Assembly: GCF_004355005.1 (NCBI RefSeq)
Contig: NZ_SMSJ01000033.1
Span: 1 to 63,993 of the forward strand
DNA length: 63,993 bases
Direction of reading: 5' to 3'
From: Dankookia rubra
Lineage (GTDB): Bacteria; Pseudomonadota; Alphaproteobacteria; Acetobacterales; Acetobacteraceae
The translations under genes were made by a program, and so were the position numbers. Each line of letters begins with the position of its first letter. Positions within the stretch are counted from its first letter, which is position 1. A model generated the notes under the pieces. That model was not told where the DNA came from and did no database searches. It saw only the letters and a program-made list of their open reading frames with translations. This document shows positions 41,127-50,179 of the stretch, piece after piece.

Positions 41127-43649
41127 ATGACAGACTCCGCCCCGCTCGATGAAATGGTCGACGGCGCCGGCGGCTTCCGCCCGCATTGGGGCGGGCTGCT
41201 CGGCGCCCTCTCCTCGCTCGGCCGGGGCGAGCTGGCGGAACGTGCCGGGCTGCTCGACCAGCACTTCATCGAGGAAGGCGCCACCAGCCTGCTGCCGGGC
41301 GGCGCCAATATCCCGGCATGGCGCTGCGACCCGGTCCCGCTGATCCTGCCGCCGGGCGAATTCGATGCGCTCGCCGCCGGCCTCGCCCAGCGTGCCGACC
41401 TGCTCGAAGCGGTGCTGCAGGACGTCTACGGCCCGCAGCACCTGCTGGCGGAAGGCCTGCTGCCGCCGGCCCTGGTCTATGCCAACCCGGCCTTCCTGCG
41501 GTCCTGCCGCGAGGCCGCCGGGCATCGCCGGGGGCCGCTGCTGCACCTCTACTCCGCCGACCTGCTGCGCGCCCCGGACGGCCAGTGGCGGGTACTGTCG
41601 GACCGCACGGCGGGGGCCACCGGCCTCGCGCATGTGCTGGAGAACCGCCGCGCCCTGTCGCGCTACGTGCCGGAGCTGGTCCGGGCGCGCGAGCTCCGGC
41701 GGCACGGCCCCTTTTTCGACATCTGGCAGGACAGCCTGCAGCGGCTGGCGCCGCCGGCGGCGGATGGCCGCAACCCCGGCGTCGCCATGCTCACCGCCGG
41801 GCATTCCAGCCCGCATTGGTACGAGCACGTCGTCCTCTCCCGCCGGCTCTCCTGTGCCCTGGTCGAGGGCGGCGACCTGACGGTGCGGGACGGCGCGCTC
41901 TACCTGAAGACCTTGCGCGGGCTGCAGCCGGTCGACGTGCTGCTGCGCCGGGTGGACGGCCGGCAGATGGACCCGCTGGAGGGCGACCAGAGCCCGGGGC
42001 ATGGCGTCGCCGGCCTGCTGGACGCGGTTCGGTCCGGCACCGTCCGCATCGTCAACGACCCCGGCGCCGGCTTCGCCGAGGCCCCGGCCCTGGCCGCCTT
42101 CCTGCCCGCGCTGGCCCAGCGCCTGCTGGGCGAGCCGCTGCGCCTCGCCGGCGCCCGCACCCTCTGGCTGGGCGACCCGGCGGCGCGCGCCATCGTCGGC
42201 GCCGATCTCGACCGCTGGATGGTGCGCCGCGCGGTGGACGGCACGGTACGCTCCATCACCGCCGCCGCCCTGCCCGACGCGGCGCGGGCCGAGCTGGCCC
42301 AGCGCATCCTGGCCGCGCCCGAGGAATACGCCGTCTCCGCCCGCATGCCGGCCTCGGTCGCGCCCTGCTCGGGGCCGCGGGGGCTGGAGCCGCGGCCGGT
42401 GATCCTGCGGCTCTTCCTGGTGCATGACGGCCGCGGCTGGCAGGCGCTGCAGGGCGGGCTTGCGCGCGCCTTCCCGGCGCCCGACCCGGGCACTGGCGCC
42501 CGCCCGGCGATGGGCTTCAGCAAGGATGTCTGGGTCCCTTTCGAGGACATGGCCGAGGTCCAGGGGCCGCAGCAGCTGAGCATCCCATCGCTGCCGATCC
42601 GCCGCGGCACCGGCGACCTGCCGAGCCGCGTCGCCGACAACTTCTTCTGGCTGGGACGCTACCTCGAAAGGCTGGAAAGCGCCGCGCGGCTGCTGCGCGC
42701 CAGTGCCGCCCGCCTCGCCACCACCAGCCCGAGCCCGCGCGAGCTGGCCGAGCTGAAGAGCCTCGCCGCCTGCCTGGTGCGGGCCGGGCTGCTGGACGCC
42801 GAGACGGCGCGGGAGATCGGCACCATCCCGGTGACCCGCGCCCTGCTGCGGGCGGTGCGGGAGCGGGGCCGGATTCAGTCCCTGCTGAACCAAGTCGCCC
42901 GCCTCGCCGGGCTGCTGCGCGACCGGCTGACCGGGGAGATGCACCTGGCGCTGAACCGCGGCCTGCGGCAGCTGGCGGAAGAGTTCGACGCCGTGCCGCT
43001 CGGCCGCGACGAGGCACATGGGTTGGAAGCGCTGGGCCATGCCAGCGCCGGCGTGCTGGGCTTCGCCGCCACCGTCGCGGGCCTTGCCGCCGAGAACATG
43101 GTACGCGGCGGAGGCAGGCTCTTCCTCGACCTCGGCCGGCGGGTGGAGCGCGCCCAGGCGATCGTCGCCGAGCTGACCCGGGCGCTGGAACAGCCGGGTG
43201 CCGCCAGCCAGCCGGCGAAGCTGGAGCCGGGGCTGCGGCTGGCGCTCGAGCTGCGCGACTCGGTCATCACCTACCGCAGCCGGTACCTTACCGTGCTGCA
43301 GGCGGCGCCGGTGCTCGACCTGGTGCTGGCCGACGAAGGCAATCCGCGCGGCCTCGCCTTCCAGCTGGCGGCGGCGCGCGACATGCTGGTGGACCTGGAG
43401 GGCAAGCCCGGGTCACCCTTGGAGCAGATGGCCGAATCCCTGATCGAGGAAGCGGGCGCGATGGTGCGGCAGGTGGCGGAGGCACCGTCCCAGGCCGAGG
43501 CAGCGGTCCGGCTGCGGCCGCGGCTGGTGGCGATGGAAGACGCGGTCGCCACGCTCTCCGACGGCATCACCCGGCGCTGGTTCGCGCTGCTGCCGGCCTC
43601 CCACAGCCTGGGCCCCGCCCCGGCGATCTGGCTGCGCGGCGCGGCGTGA
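41127..43649 (+). CDS. Circularly permuted ATP-grasp + alpha-E protein
   Basis: An 840-residue protein. Residues 1 to about 480 are the circularly permuted ATP-grasp domain (DVYGPQHLLAEGLLPPALV, LSDRTAGATGLAHVLENR, GLEPRPVILRLFLV), expected to form an acyl phosphate with ATP. From about residue 500, at LPSRVADNFFWLGRYLERLE, the all-helical alpha-E domain begins. In other genomes these two are often neighbouring genes; here they are fused. The ATG at 41127 is used; the open frame back to 40773 overlaps the previous gene. It overlaps the next gene (GTGA). Confidence 0.88.
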   Translation: MTDSAPLDEMVDGAGGFRPHWGGLLGALSSLGRGELAERAGLLDQHFIEEGATSLLPGGANIPAWRCDPVPLILPPGEFDALAAGLAQRADLLEAVLQDVYGPQHLLAEGLLPPALVYANPAFLRSCREAAGHRRGPLLHLYSADLLRAPDGQWRVLSDRTAGATGLAHVLENRRALSRYVPELVRARELRRHGPFFDIWQDSLQRLAPPAADGRNPGVAMLTAGHSSPHWYEHVVLSRRLSCALVEGGDLTVRDGALYLKTLRGLQPVDVLLRRVDGRQMDPLEGDQSPGHGVAGLLDAVRSGTVRIVNDPGAGFAEAPALAAFLPALAQRLLGEPLRLAGARTLWLGDPAARAIVGADLDRWMVRRAVDGTVRSITAAALPDAARAELAQRILAAPEEYAVSARMPASVAPCSGPRGLEPRPVILRLFLVHDGRGWQALQGGLARAFPAPDPGTGARPAMGFSKDVWVPFEDMAEVQGPQQLSIPSLPIRRGTGDLPSRVADNFFWLGRYLERLESAARLLRASAARLATTSPSPRELAELKSLAACLVRAGLLDAETAREIGTIPVTRALLRAVRERGRIQSLLNQVARLAGLLRDRLTGEMHLALNRGLRQLAEEFDAVPLGRDEAHGLEALGHASAGVLGFAATVAGLAAENMVRGGGRLFLDLGRRVERAQAIVAELTRALEQPGAASQPAKLEPGLRLALELRDSVITYRSRYLTVLQAAPVLDLVLADEGNPRGLAFQLAAARDMLVDLEGKPGSPLEQMAESLIEEAGAMVRQVAEAPSQAEAAVRLRPRLVAMEDAVATLSDGITRRWFALLPASHSLGPAPAIWLRGAA

Positions 43650-44542
43650 TCTACCGGGTCCGCCATACCACCCGCTACGCCTATGGCAGCACGGTGGACC
43701 TCGCCGCGCATATGCTGCACCTGCGGCCGCGTGACCTGCCCTACCAGCGGGTAGTCTCGGCGGCGATCTCGACGCTGCCGGAGGCCTCGCGCCGGCAGGA
43801 CCGGCTGGATCATTTCGGCAATGCGGTGACCTGGCTGTTCATCGACGCGCCGCACGACGCTTTCGAAGTGACGGCCGAGGCGGAGGTCGAGGTCGGCTAC
43901 CCGGCCCCGCCGCCGGCGGAGGCGACGCTGCCCTGGGAACGGGTGGCGGCGCTGGCGCGCGCCGGTGGGCCGGGCGCCTGGCAGGCGGCGGAATTCCGCT
44001 TTGACAGCCCGATGTGCCCAGGTGTTCCGGCGGCCGGCGCCTATGCCGCCGAGAGCTTCCCGGCGGGACGGCCGGTGCTGGCCGGGCTGCTCGAGCTCAA
44101 CCACCGGATCCGCGCCGATTTCCGCTTCCGTGCCGGCGTCACCGACCTGCATACCCCGGTCGCCGAGATCCTCCGGCGGCGAGAGGGGGTCTGCCAGGAC
44201 TTCACCAACCTGATGATCAGCGGCCTGCGGTCGATCGGCCTGCCGGCGCGCTACATGTCCGGCTATATCCGCACCCGCCCGCCGCCCGGCCAGCCGCGCC
44301 GGCGCGGCGCCGACCAGAGCCATGCCTGGGTCGGCGCCTGGCTCGGCCCCGAGGACGGCTGGGTGGAACTCGACCCGACCAACGACGTGCTGGTGCGGGA
44401 CGAGCACGTGGTGCTGGGCTGGGGCCGCGACTACGGCGACATCAGCCCGGTGCGCGGGGTGATGCTGGGCGGCGGCGACCACGGCCTGGAGATCGGGGTG
44501 GACCTGGAGCCGGTGGGCGAGGACGCCGCGGCGGGCGGCTGA
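43646..44542 (+). CDS. Transglutaminase-like cysteine peptidase
   Basis: A 298-residue transglutaminase-fold protein with an N-terminal beta domain (MIYRVRHTTRYAYGSTVDLAAH). The triad is Cys183 (GVCQDF), His226 (SHAWV) and Asp243 (ELDPTND). The GTG start overlaps the ATP-grasp/alpha-E gene. In this locus type it is thought to act as peptidase or amidase on the product of the ligase. No signal peptide, so cytoplasmic. Confidence 0.9.
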   Translation: MIYRVRHTTRYAYGSTVDLAAHMLHLRPRDLPYQRVVSAAISTLPEASRRQDRLDHFGNAVTWLFIDAPHDAFEVTAEAEVEVGYPAPPPAEATLPWERVAALARAGGPGAWQAAEFRFDSPMCPGVPAAGAYAAESFPAGRPVLAGLLELNHRIRADFRFRAGVTDLHTPVAEILRRREGVCQDFTNLMISGLRSIGLPARYMSGYIRTRPPPGQPRRRGADQSHAWVGAWLGPEDGWVELDPTNDVLVRDEHVVLGWGRDYGDISPVRGVMLGGGDHGLEIGVDLEPVGEDAAAGG

Positions 44543-44561
44543 ACCGCAGCCGCCACCCAGC

Positions 44562-46079
44562 CTATCCCGCCGCCCGCGGCTTCCCCCTGGCCAGCAGCAC
44601 GAAGCCGATGGCGATCGCCGAAGCCGCCATGTAGAGGCCGAAGGCATTGAGGTAGCCGATCATCGCCGCCTGGCGGTCGATCTCCTTCGACAGCCGCGCC
44701 AGGCCCTGCAGCGTCTCCAGGCTCCAGCCGCCCATCAGGTTCGGCACCGAGAGCGCCCGGTTGTAGGGCGAAACCAGCTCGGTCATCCGGCTGTAGTTCA
44801 TGGTGGTGGAGCGCACGATCTCGGTCACGCTCAGCGAGATGAAGAGGCTCGACCCCAGGTTCCGCAGAAGGTGGAACAGCGACATCGCCTCGGCGGTCCA
44901 GCGGCTGTCGAGGGTGCGAAAGGTCAGCACCGTCAACGGCACCCAGATGATCCCGACCGCGATCCCCTGCAGCACCGCGTTCAGCAGCAGCGTGTCGACA
45001 TCGACGTTGAGGTCGAGGCTCATCAGCCAGAGTCCCGAGACCACCAGCAGGCCGAAGCCGATGGTCATGCCGAGCCGCGGGTCCCAGCGGCCGATCAGCA
45101 GGGTGCTGCCGAAGCCGATGACGCCGCCGATGCCGCGATAGCCGACGATCTGGCCGATGATGCTGTCGGGATAGCCGGCATAGGATTGCAGCAGGGTCGG
45201 CAGCAGCACGATCGGGGTAAAGTTGACCATCCCGTAGATCAGCACGAGCACCAGGCCGAGCGCATAGTTGCGGTCGAGCAGCAGCCGCAGGTTCAGGAAG
45301 GGCCGGTCCGTCGTCAGCGAATGCGCCAGGAAGACGTAGAAGGCGAGCGCGGCGATGCCGATCTCGGCGATGATCTCCGAGCTCTCCAGCCAGTCCAGCC
45401 GCTGCCCGCGGGAGAAGACCAGCTGCAGGCAGGCGATGGCGGTGGCGAGCGCGAGGAATCCCGTCCAGTCCATCGGCACCCGCTGGCCCGGCCGGTCCGC
45501 CGGCAGGATGACGGCGACGGCGGCCGCGGCCAGGGCACCCGCTGGGACGATCATGTAGAAAGCCCAGCGCCAGTTGTAGGTTTCGGCCAGCATGCCGCCG
45601 AAGACCGGGCCGATCACCGGCCCCAGCACGACGGTCATGCCGAAGATCGAACTGACCAGGCCGGCCTGCCGCCGGGGAAAGCTGTCCAGCACGATCGCAT
45701 TGGCCAGCGGCACCACCGGCGCCCCGATGCCGCCCTGCAGGATGCGCCAGAGCACCAGCGCCTCGAGGCTCTCGGCCTGGCCGCAGAGCCAGGTCGCCAC
45801 GGTCGAGCCAATGACGGCGGTGAGCAGCACCCGCTTGCGGCCGAAGCGGGCGGCGAGGAAGCCGCTGGTCGGGGTGGCGATGGCGGTCGCCAGGATGTTG
45901 AAGGTGGTGGTCCAGGCGATCTCGTCCGGCGTCGCCGCCATGCTGCCCTGCATCTGCGGCAGCAGGGTCGATGCCACCAGCAGCGTGGTGGCGTAGAGCG
46001 TCGAGCACAGCACCACCGCGGCCAGGATCAGCACCCGGCGGGCGACGGACAGCTCCGGGCTCTCGGCCGTGTCGGACAT
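44562..46079 (-). CDS. DHA2-family MFS multidrug exporter (EmrB-like)
   Basis: A 505-residue drug:proton antiporter with 14 predicted membrane helices. Motif A (GFLAARFGRKRVLL) and motif C-type GPVIGPVFGGML are present. It is divergent from marR-emrA at 46162, which should supply its regulator and periplasmic adaptor. It is convergent with the transglutaminase gene, only 19 bases apart. Substrate unknown. Confidence 0.9.
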   Translation of the reverse strand: MSDTAESPELSVARRVLILAAVVLCSTLYATTLLVASTLLPQMQGSMAATPDEIAWTTTFNILATAIATPTSGFLAARFGRKRVLLTAVIGSTVATWLCGQAESLEALVLWRILQGGIGAPVVPLANAIVLDSFPRRQAGLVSSIFGMTVVLGPVIGPVFGGMLAETYNWRWAFYMIVPAGALAAAAVAVILPADRPGQRVPMDWTGFLALATAIACLQLVFSRGQRLDWLESSEIIAEIGIAALAFYVFLAHSLTTDRPFLNLRLLLDRNYALGLVLVLIYGMVNFTPIVLLPTLLQSYAGYPDSIIGQIVGYRGIGGVIGFGSTLLIGRWDPRLGMTIGFGLLVVSGLWLMSLDLNVDVDTLLLNAVLQGIAVGIIWVPLTVLTFRTLDSRWTAEAMSLFHLLRNLGSSLFISLSVTEIVRSTTMNYSRMTELVSPYNRALSVPNLMGGWSLETLQGLARLSKEIDRQAAMIGYLNAFGLYMAASAIAIGFVLLARGKPRAAG

Positions 46080-46161
46080 TTTCGGGTGGGACCGCCTCGT
46101 AACCTTGACGAAAGTGTGCCGGGCGATGATGACTTAGGCAACAAACGAGGGCGAGCCTCCG
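46080..46161. promoter_or_regulatory. Divergent emrB / marR promoter region
   Basis: An 82-base spacer between divergent genes, so it must hold both promoters and probably the MarR operator. TTGACG at 46105-46110 is a fair -35 box for the rightward promoter; the -10 is weak. I do not see a clean MarR palindrome. Confidence 0.45.
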
Positions 46162-46677
46162 ATGCCGCGTCCAGCCCCCGCCCTGCCCGCGCCTGCCCCG
46201 CCGGAGGACCGGCGCCATATCGGCTTCCTCATCGCCGACGTGGCGCGGTTGATGCGGTCCTCCTTCGACCGGAGGGTGAGGCGGATGGGGCTGACCCGGG
46301 CGCAATGGCTGGTGCTCAGCCGGCTGGACCGCCACCCCGGCATCAGCCAGTCCGAACTGGCCGAGATGCTGGAAGTCGAGCGCGCCACCGCCGGGCGGAT
46401 GATCGACCGGATGGAGCGGCGCCGCTGGCTGACCCGCCGCCCCGACCCGGCCGACCGCCGCATCAACCGGCTTTTCCTCACCGCCGAGGCCAGGGCGGTG
46501 CAGGACGAGATGGGGCTGATCGCCGAGGGGCTGCTCGACGACGCCCTGGCCTCGCTCGACGAGGGCGAGCGCGAGGCGCTCAGCGATCTGATGGAGCGGG
46601 TGAAAGCCCAGCTCATCGGCATGGGCGCCCGCCGGCCGGAGGGGCGGGCCGAGGCGCGGCCCGGGGCGGCGCCATGA
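46162..46677 (+). CDS. MarR-family transcriptional regulator
   Basis: A 171-residue winged-helix repressor. The core QWLVLSRLDRHPGISQSELAEMLEVERATAGRMIDRMERRRWLTRRPDPADRR carries helix-turn-helix and wing. The N-terminus is Pro-rich. It overlaps the emrA gene (ATGA) and is divergent from the exporter, the usual layout for a drug-responsive repressor of its own efflux genes. Confidence 0.9.
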   Translation: MPRPAPALPAPAPPEDRRHIGFLIADVARLMRSSFDRRVRRMGLTRAQWLVLSRLDRHPGISQSELAEMLEVERATAGRMIDRMERRRWLTRRPDPADRRINRLFLTAEARAVQDEMGLIAEGLLDDALASLDEGEREALSDLMERVKAQLIGMGARRPEGRAEARPGAAP

Positions 46678-47780
46678 CCGCCGCCCCGCCGGCCAGGCGC
46701 CTGCTGCGCGCCGTGCTGCTGCTCGGCGTGCCGCTGCTGGCGCTCGCCGGCACCGCGCTGATCTGGCAGCGCGGCGGCCGCTACGTCACCACCGAGAATG
46801 CCTATGTGAAGGCCGACATCGTCCAGGTCGCGCCCGAGGTCGCCGGCCGGATCCTGGAGGTCGCGGTGCGCGACCACAGCCGCGTCGCCGCCGGCGACGT
46901 GCTGCTGCGGCTGGACCCGGAGCCCTTCCGCCTGGCGGTCGAGAAGGCGGAGGCCGAGCTCGACGCCGCCCGCACCCTGGTCGAGACCGCCCGCGCGACC
47001 TACCGCGAGACCCAGAGCGAGCTCGGCGAGTTGCAGGCCCGGGCCGAGTACCTGGCGCGCCAGGCCCGCCGTCAGCAGGACCTGCACGCCCGCGGCGTCG
47101 CCGCGCCGAGCAAGATGGAGGAGACGCAGAACGATGCCGACGTGGCGCGCGAGCGGATCAACGTGGTCCGCCAGCGCCTGGTGCGGCTGCTGACCACGCT
47201 GAAGGGCAATCCCGACCTGCCGACCGACGAGCACCCGACGGTGCGGGAGCGGGTCACCGAGCGCGACCAGGCGCTGCTCGACCTGCGGCGTACCACCATC
47301 GCAGCGCCGGTCGGCGGCACCATCGTCAACATGCGGCTGCAGCGGGGCGAGCAGGTGAAGGCGGCGACGCCGGTCTTCGCCCTGGTCTCCGAGCGCCGGC
47401 CCTGGGTGGAGGCGAACCTGAAGGAGACGACGCTCACCCATATCGTGCCGGGGCAGACGGTGGACGTGGTGCTCGATTTGTACCCGGAGGTGACCTGGGT
47501 AGGCGTGGTCGAGAGCATCAGCCCGGCGACCGGGGCGGAGTTCGCCATCCTGCCGCCGCAGAATGCGTCCGGGAACTGGGTGAAGGTGGTGCAGCGGCTG
47601 CCGGTGAAAATCCAGCTGCAGCCCTTCCCGGGGGAGCCGCCGCTGCGCGCCGGCATCACCGCGACGGTCGCCATCGACACCGGCCGGCAGCGGCGGCTGG
47701 AGGACATCGCCACGGCGGTCGCCGGCTGGCTCCGGGGCAGCGCGAGTGCCGCGGACCGGCCGGCCGTCGCCAGCAAGTAG
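46674..47780 (+). CDS. EmrA/HlyD-family efflux adaptor
   Basis: A 368-residue membrane fusion protein. It has a short cytoplasmic part, one membrane helix (AVLLLGVPLLALAGTALIW), a lipoyl half (VAPEVAGRILEVAVRDHSRVAAGDVLLRLD), a coiled coil of about 100 residues, the second lipoyl half and a beta barrel. It should bridge the EmrB-like exporter to an outer-membrane channel. The start ATG 46674 overlaps marR; the frame upstream is a shadow. Confidence 0.9.
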   Translation: MTAAPPARRLLRAVLLLGVPLLALAGTALIWQRGGRYVTTENAYVKADIVQVAPEVAGRILEVAVRDHSRVAAGDVLLRLDPEPFRLAVEKAEAELDAARTLVETARATYRETQSELGELQARAEYLARQARRQQDLHARGVAAPSKMEETQNDADVARERINVVRQRLVRLLTTLKGNPDLPTDEHPTVRERVTERDQALLDLRRTTIAAPVGGTIVNMRLQRGEQVKAATPVFALVSERRPWVEANLKETTLTHIVPGQTVDVVLDLYPEVTWVGVVESISPATGAEFAILPPQNASGNWVKVVQRLPVKIQLQPFPGEPPLRAGITATVAIDTGRQRRLEDIATAVAGWLRGSASAADRPAVASK

Positions 47781-47800
47781 CCCCGGCCCGGCAACAAGCC

Positions 47801-47814
47801 TTCGCACTTGCGAA
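47801..47814. promoter_or_regulatory. Inverted repeat upstream of the zinc peptidase
   Basis: TTCGCA and TGCGAA arms around CT, in the 103-base spacer before the peptidase gene, with locally lower GC. It could be an operator. The evidence is the symmetry only. Confidence 0.3.
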
Positions 47815-47883
47815 ACCAAGCGGGTTTTCGCGCGTCCTCCCGTTGCCCGCGACCTGCCGCCGGGCAAGTCCCGGAGGCCCCGC

Positions 47884-48963
47884 ATGAAACTTTTCCGCTG
47901 CCAGCACTGCGATCAGGTGCTGTACTTCGAGAACACCAAGTGCGAGCGCTGCGGCCATCGCCTCGGCTTCCTGCCGGAGGTCACCCGGCTCTCGGCCGTG
48001 GAGCCTGGCGAGGGCAACGAATGGCAGCCGCTGGCCAAGCCCGACCAGCGCCGGCTGTTCTGCACCAATGCGCAATACGACGCCTGCAATTGGCTGGTGC
48101 CGGAAGGCACGACGGATGCCTATTGTGCGGCCTGCCGGCACAACCGCACCGTGCCCGACCTGACCGTCACGGCCAACCTGATCCCCTGGCGCAAGATCCA
48201 GGATGCCGAGCGGCGGCTGGTCTATGCCCTGCTCCGGCTCGGCCTGCCGCTGCAGGACCGCATCGAGGACCCGCGGCACGGCCTTACCTTCGACGTGCTG
48301 GCCGACCCGCCGGAGGGCGGCACGTCCCGCGTCATGACCGGGCACGACGAGGGGCTGATCACCATCGCCCTGGTCGAAGCGGACGATGCCGAGCGAGAGA
48401 AGCGCCGCACCGCGATGGGCGAGCCCTACCGCACCCTGCTCGGGCATTTCCGGCACGAGAGCGGGCACCACTACTGGGACCTGCTGGTGCGCGACGGCGG
48501 ACGGCTCGAGGCCTGCCGCGCCGTCTTCGGCGACGACAGCCAGGACTACAACGCGGCGCTGCAGCGCCACTACCAGTCCGGCCCGCCGGCCGACTGGCAG
48601 GCGCATTTCGTCAGCGCCTATGCGACGACCCATCCTTGGGAAGATTTCGCCGAGACCTGGGCGCACTACCTGCACATCATCGACACGCTGGAGATGGCCG
48701 ATGCCTTCGGGCTGCAGGTCTCGCCCAAGGTGGCGAAGACCGACGACCTTGATGCCGCGATCGATTTCGACCCCTATGCGCAGGAGTCGATCCAGCCGCT
48801 GGTGGAGGCCTGGCTGCCGCTGACCTTCGCGGTGAACAGCCTGAACCGCTGCATGGGCGCGCCGGACCTCTATCCCTTCGTGCTGTCGCCGCCGGCGATC
48901 GAGAAGCTGGACTTCGTGCATCGGATGGTGCGCGAGGTCAGCCGGGACCGGGCGAAGCCGTAA
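47884..48963 (+). CDS. Zinc-ribbon putative metallopeptidase
   Basis: A 359-residue protein. The N-terminus has a four-Cys ribbon (Cys6, 9, 20, 23) and a second Cys group (60, 68, 81, 84). A zincin motif HESGH at 191-195 and a downstream EDFAETWAHYLHI glutamate segment suggest an active metallopeptidase. It matches the family annotated as putative zinc-binding peptidase. No signal peptide. The ATG at 47884 follows GGAGG. It lies 3.3 kb from the amide-ligase genes. Substrate unknown. Confidence 0.85.
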   Translation: MKLFRCQHCDQVLYFENTKCERCGHRLGFLPEVTRLSAVEPGEGNEWQPLAKPDQRRLFCTNAQYDACNWLVPEGTTDAYCAACRHNRTVPDLTVTANLIPWRKIQDAERRLVYALLRLGLPLQDRIEDPRHGLTFDVLADPPEGGTSRVMTGHDEGLITIALVEADDAEREKRRTAMGEPYRTLLGHFRHESGHHYWDLLVRDGGRLEACRAVFGDDSQDYNAALQRHYQSGPPADWQAHFVSAYATTHPWEDFAETWAHYLHIIDTLEMADAFGLQVSPKVAKTDDLDAAIDFDPYAQESIQPLVEAWLPLTFAVNSLNRCMGAPDLYPFVLSPPAIEKLDFVHRMVREVSRDRAKP

Positions 48964-48973
48964 GAAGGAAAGG

Positions 48974-49098
48974 CTGGGGAGAAAGTATTCTCCCCAGACC
49001 CCTCATCTATTTCTGTGAGCCGGCACTCGACGCGCGGCGGCAGCCGACTCAAAGAAAGGAAGGGTGGGGTTCGGGGAGGGAATACTTTTCCTCCCCGA
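48974..49098. repeat. Three-hairpin intergenic element, copy B
   Basis: Same design as the copy at 25865-25992 but in the opposite orientation. A 10-bp stem (48974-48983 with 48988-48997) comes first, then the box GACCCCTCATCTAT, the central GC-rich inverted repeat, and a 9-bp stem (49071-49079 with 49090-49098). In the first stem one pair changes from C-G to T-A relative to copy A, keeping the pairing. It lies between convergent genes. Confidence 0.85.
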
Positions 49099-49104
49099 CC
49101 TTGC

Positions 49105-50145
49105 CTAGGCCGGCATCGCCACGCCGCCCGCCGCGGCCAGCTCGCCGAGCTTTCTCCAGGTCGCGTCCTCGATCTCGATGCCCGCGGCGCCGCGCGCCTG
49201 CTCCGCCCGGTGCTCCACCTCGCCCGGATAGAGCACGCCCTGACTGCCTTTGGCCGGCGGGGTGTCCTTCAGGTAGTGGGCGAAATCGGCGACCTCGCGG
49301 CGGAAGGTCAGCAGCGGCCGGAAGGCCTCGACCTTGATGGCGATCAGGAAGCAGCCGTCGTTGTGGCGCCCGCTGGGCTCCACGCCGAAGCCGAGGCCGG
49401 TGAGGATGCCGCAGAAGATCTCCCCCATCGCCGCCAGGGCGGTGCCCTTGTAGCCCTCCGTCCCGCCCAGCGGCATCAGCGCGCCGCCCTTGATCTTCGC
49501 AGGATCGGTGGTCAGGTCGCCATCCTTGTCGACCACCCAGCCCAGCGGGATCTCCTGCCCGCGCGCCTCGGCCAGCTTGATCTTGCCCATCGCCACGGCC
49601 GATGTGGCGAAGTCCATGCAGAAGGGCCCGTCGAGGTCGGAGGGCACGGCAATGGCCCAGGGATTGGTGCCGAGCCGCGCCTCCCGCCCGCCGAATGGGG
49701 CGACGCCCTTGGGGGAACGGCCGCTATCGGCCCAGGCCATGCCGATCATCCCCGCCTTCGCCGCCATCAGCGGGTAGCTCGCCAGCCTTCCGACATGGCC
49801 CTGGCGAAAGACTGTGGTGGCCGCGATGTTGCTGGCCTGCGCCTTTTCGATCGTCAGCGCCATCGCCTGTTCGTTGACGACGTAGCCGAAGCCCCAATTG
49901 CCGTCGACGACGGTGGTGGTCGGGCTTTCCTGGATGATGGTAAGGGGTGCGCCGGGGACGATATGCCCGGCCTTCACCCGCTCGATGTAGTTGGGCAGCA
50001 TGATCATGCCATGGCTGTCGTGGCCGGCCAGGTTGGCATTGACCACGTGCCGCGCGACGGTCGCCGCCTCGCTCTCCGGCACGCCGTTGGCGACCAGCAG
50101 CGCGCGGCCGAGCTCGCGCAGCTTCTCGGCCTGGATCTTCGGCAT
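49105..50145 (-). CDS. Ldh2-family malate/L-lactate/ureidoglycolate dehydrogenase
   Basis: A 346-residue NAD(P)-dependent 2-hydroxyacid dehydrogenase of the Ldh2 family (NLAGHDSHGMIMLPNYIERV; GHVGRLASYPLMAAKAGMIGMAWADSG; TNPWAIAVPSD; MDFATSAVAMGKI). The family reduces or oxidises 2-oxo/2-hydroxy acids; the substrate is not clear from sequence. ATG 50145 with GGGAGG upstream is preferred. A frame extension to 50268 would translate the tandem repeat upstream and is unlikely. Confidence 0.88.
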   Translation of the reverse strand: MPKIQAEKLRELGRALLVANGVPESEAATVARHVVNANLAGHDSHGMIMLPNYIERVKAGHIVPGAPLTIIQESPTTTVVDGNWGFGYVVNEQAMALTIEKAQASNIAATTVFRQGHVGRLASYPLMAAKAGMIGMAWADSGRSPKGVAPFGGREARLGTNPWAIAVPSDLDGPFCMDFATSAVAMGKIKLAEARGQEIPLGWVVDKDGDLTTDPAKIKGGALMPLGGTEGYKGTALAAMGEIFCGILTGLGFGVEPSGRHNDGCFLIAIKVEAFRPLLTFRREVADFAHYLKDTPPAKGSQGVLYPGEVEHRAEQARGAAGIEIEDATWRKLGELAAAGGVAMPA

Positions 50146-50179
50146 GGTGTCCTCCCGCGGTTTGGTGGGAGGCAGCGTC

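Noticed and set aside
44871-46673. A 600-codon in-frame extension upstream of emrA
   Set aside because: It is antisense to the MFS exporter and overlaps marR; emrA has a normal start overlapping the marR stop.
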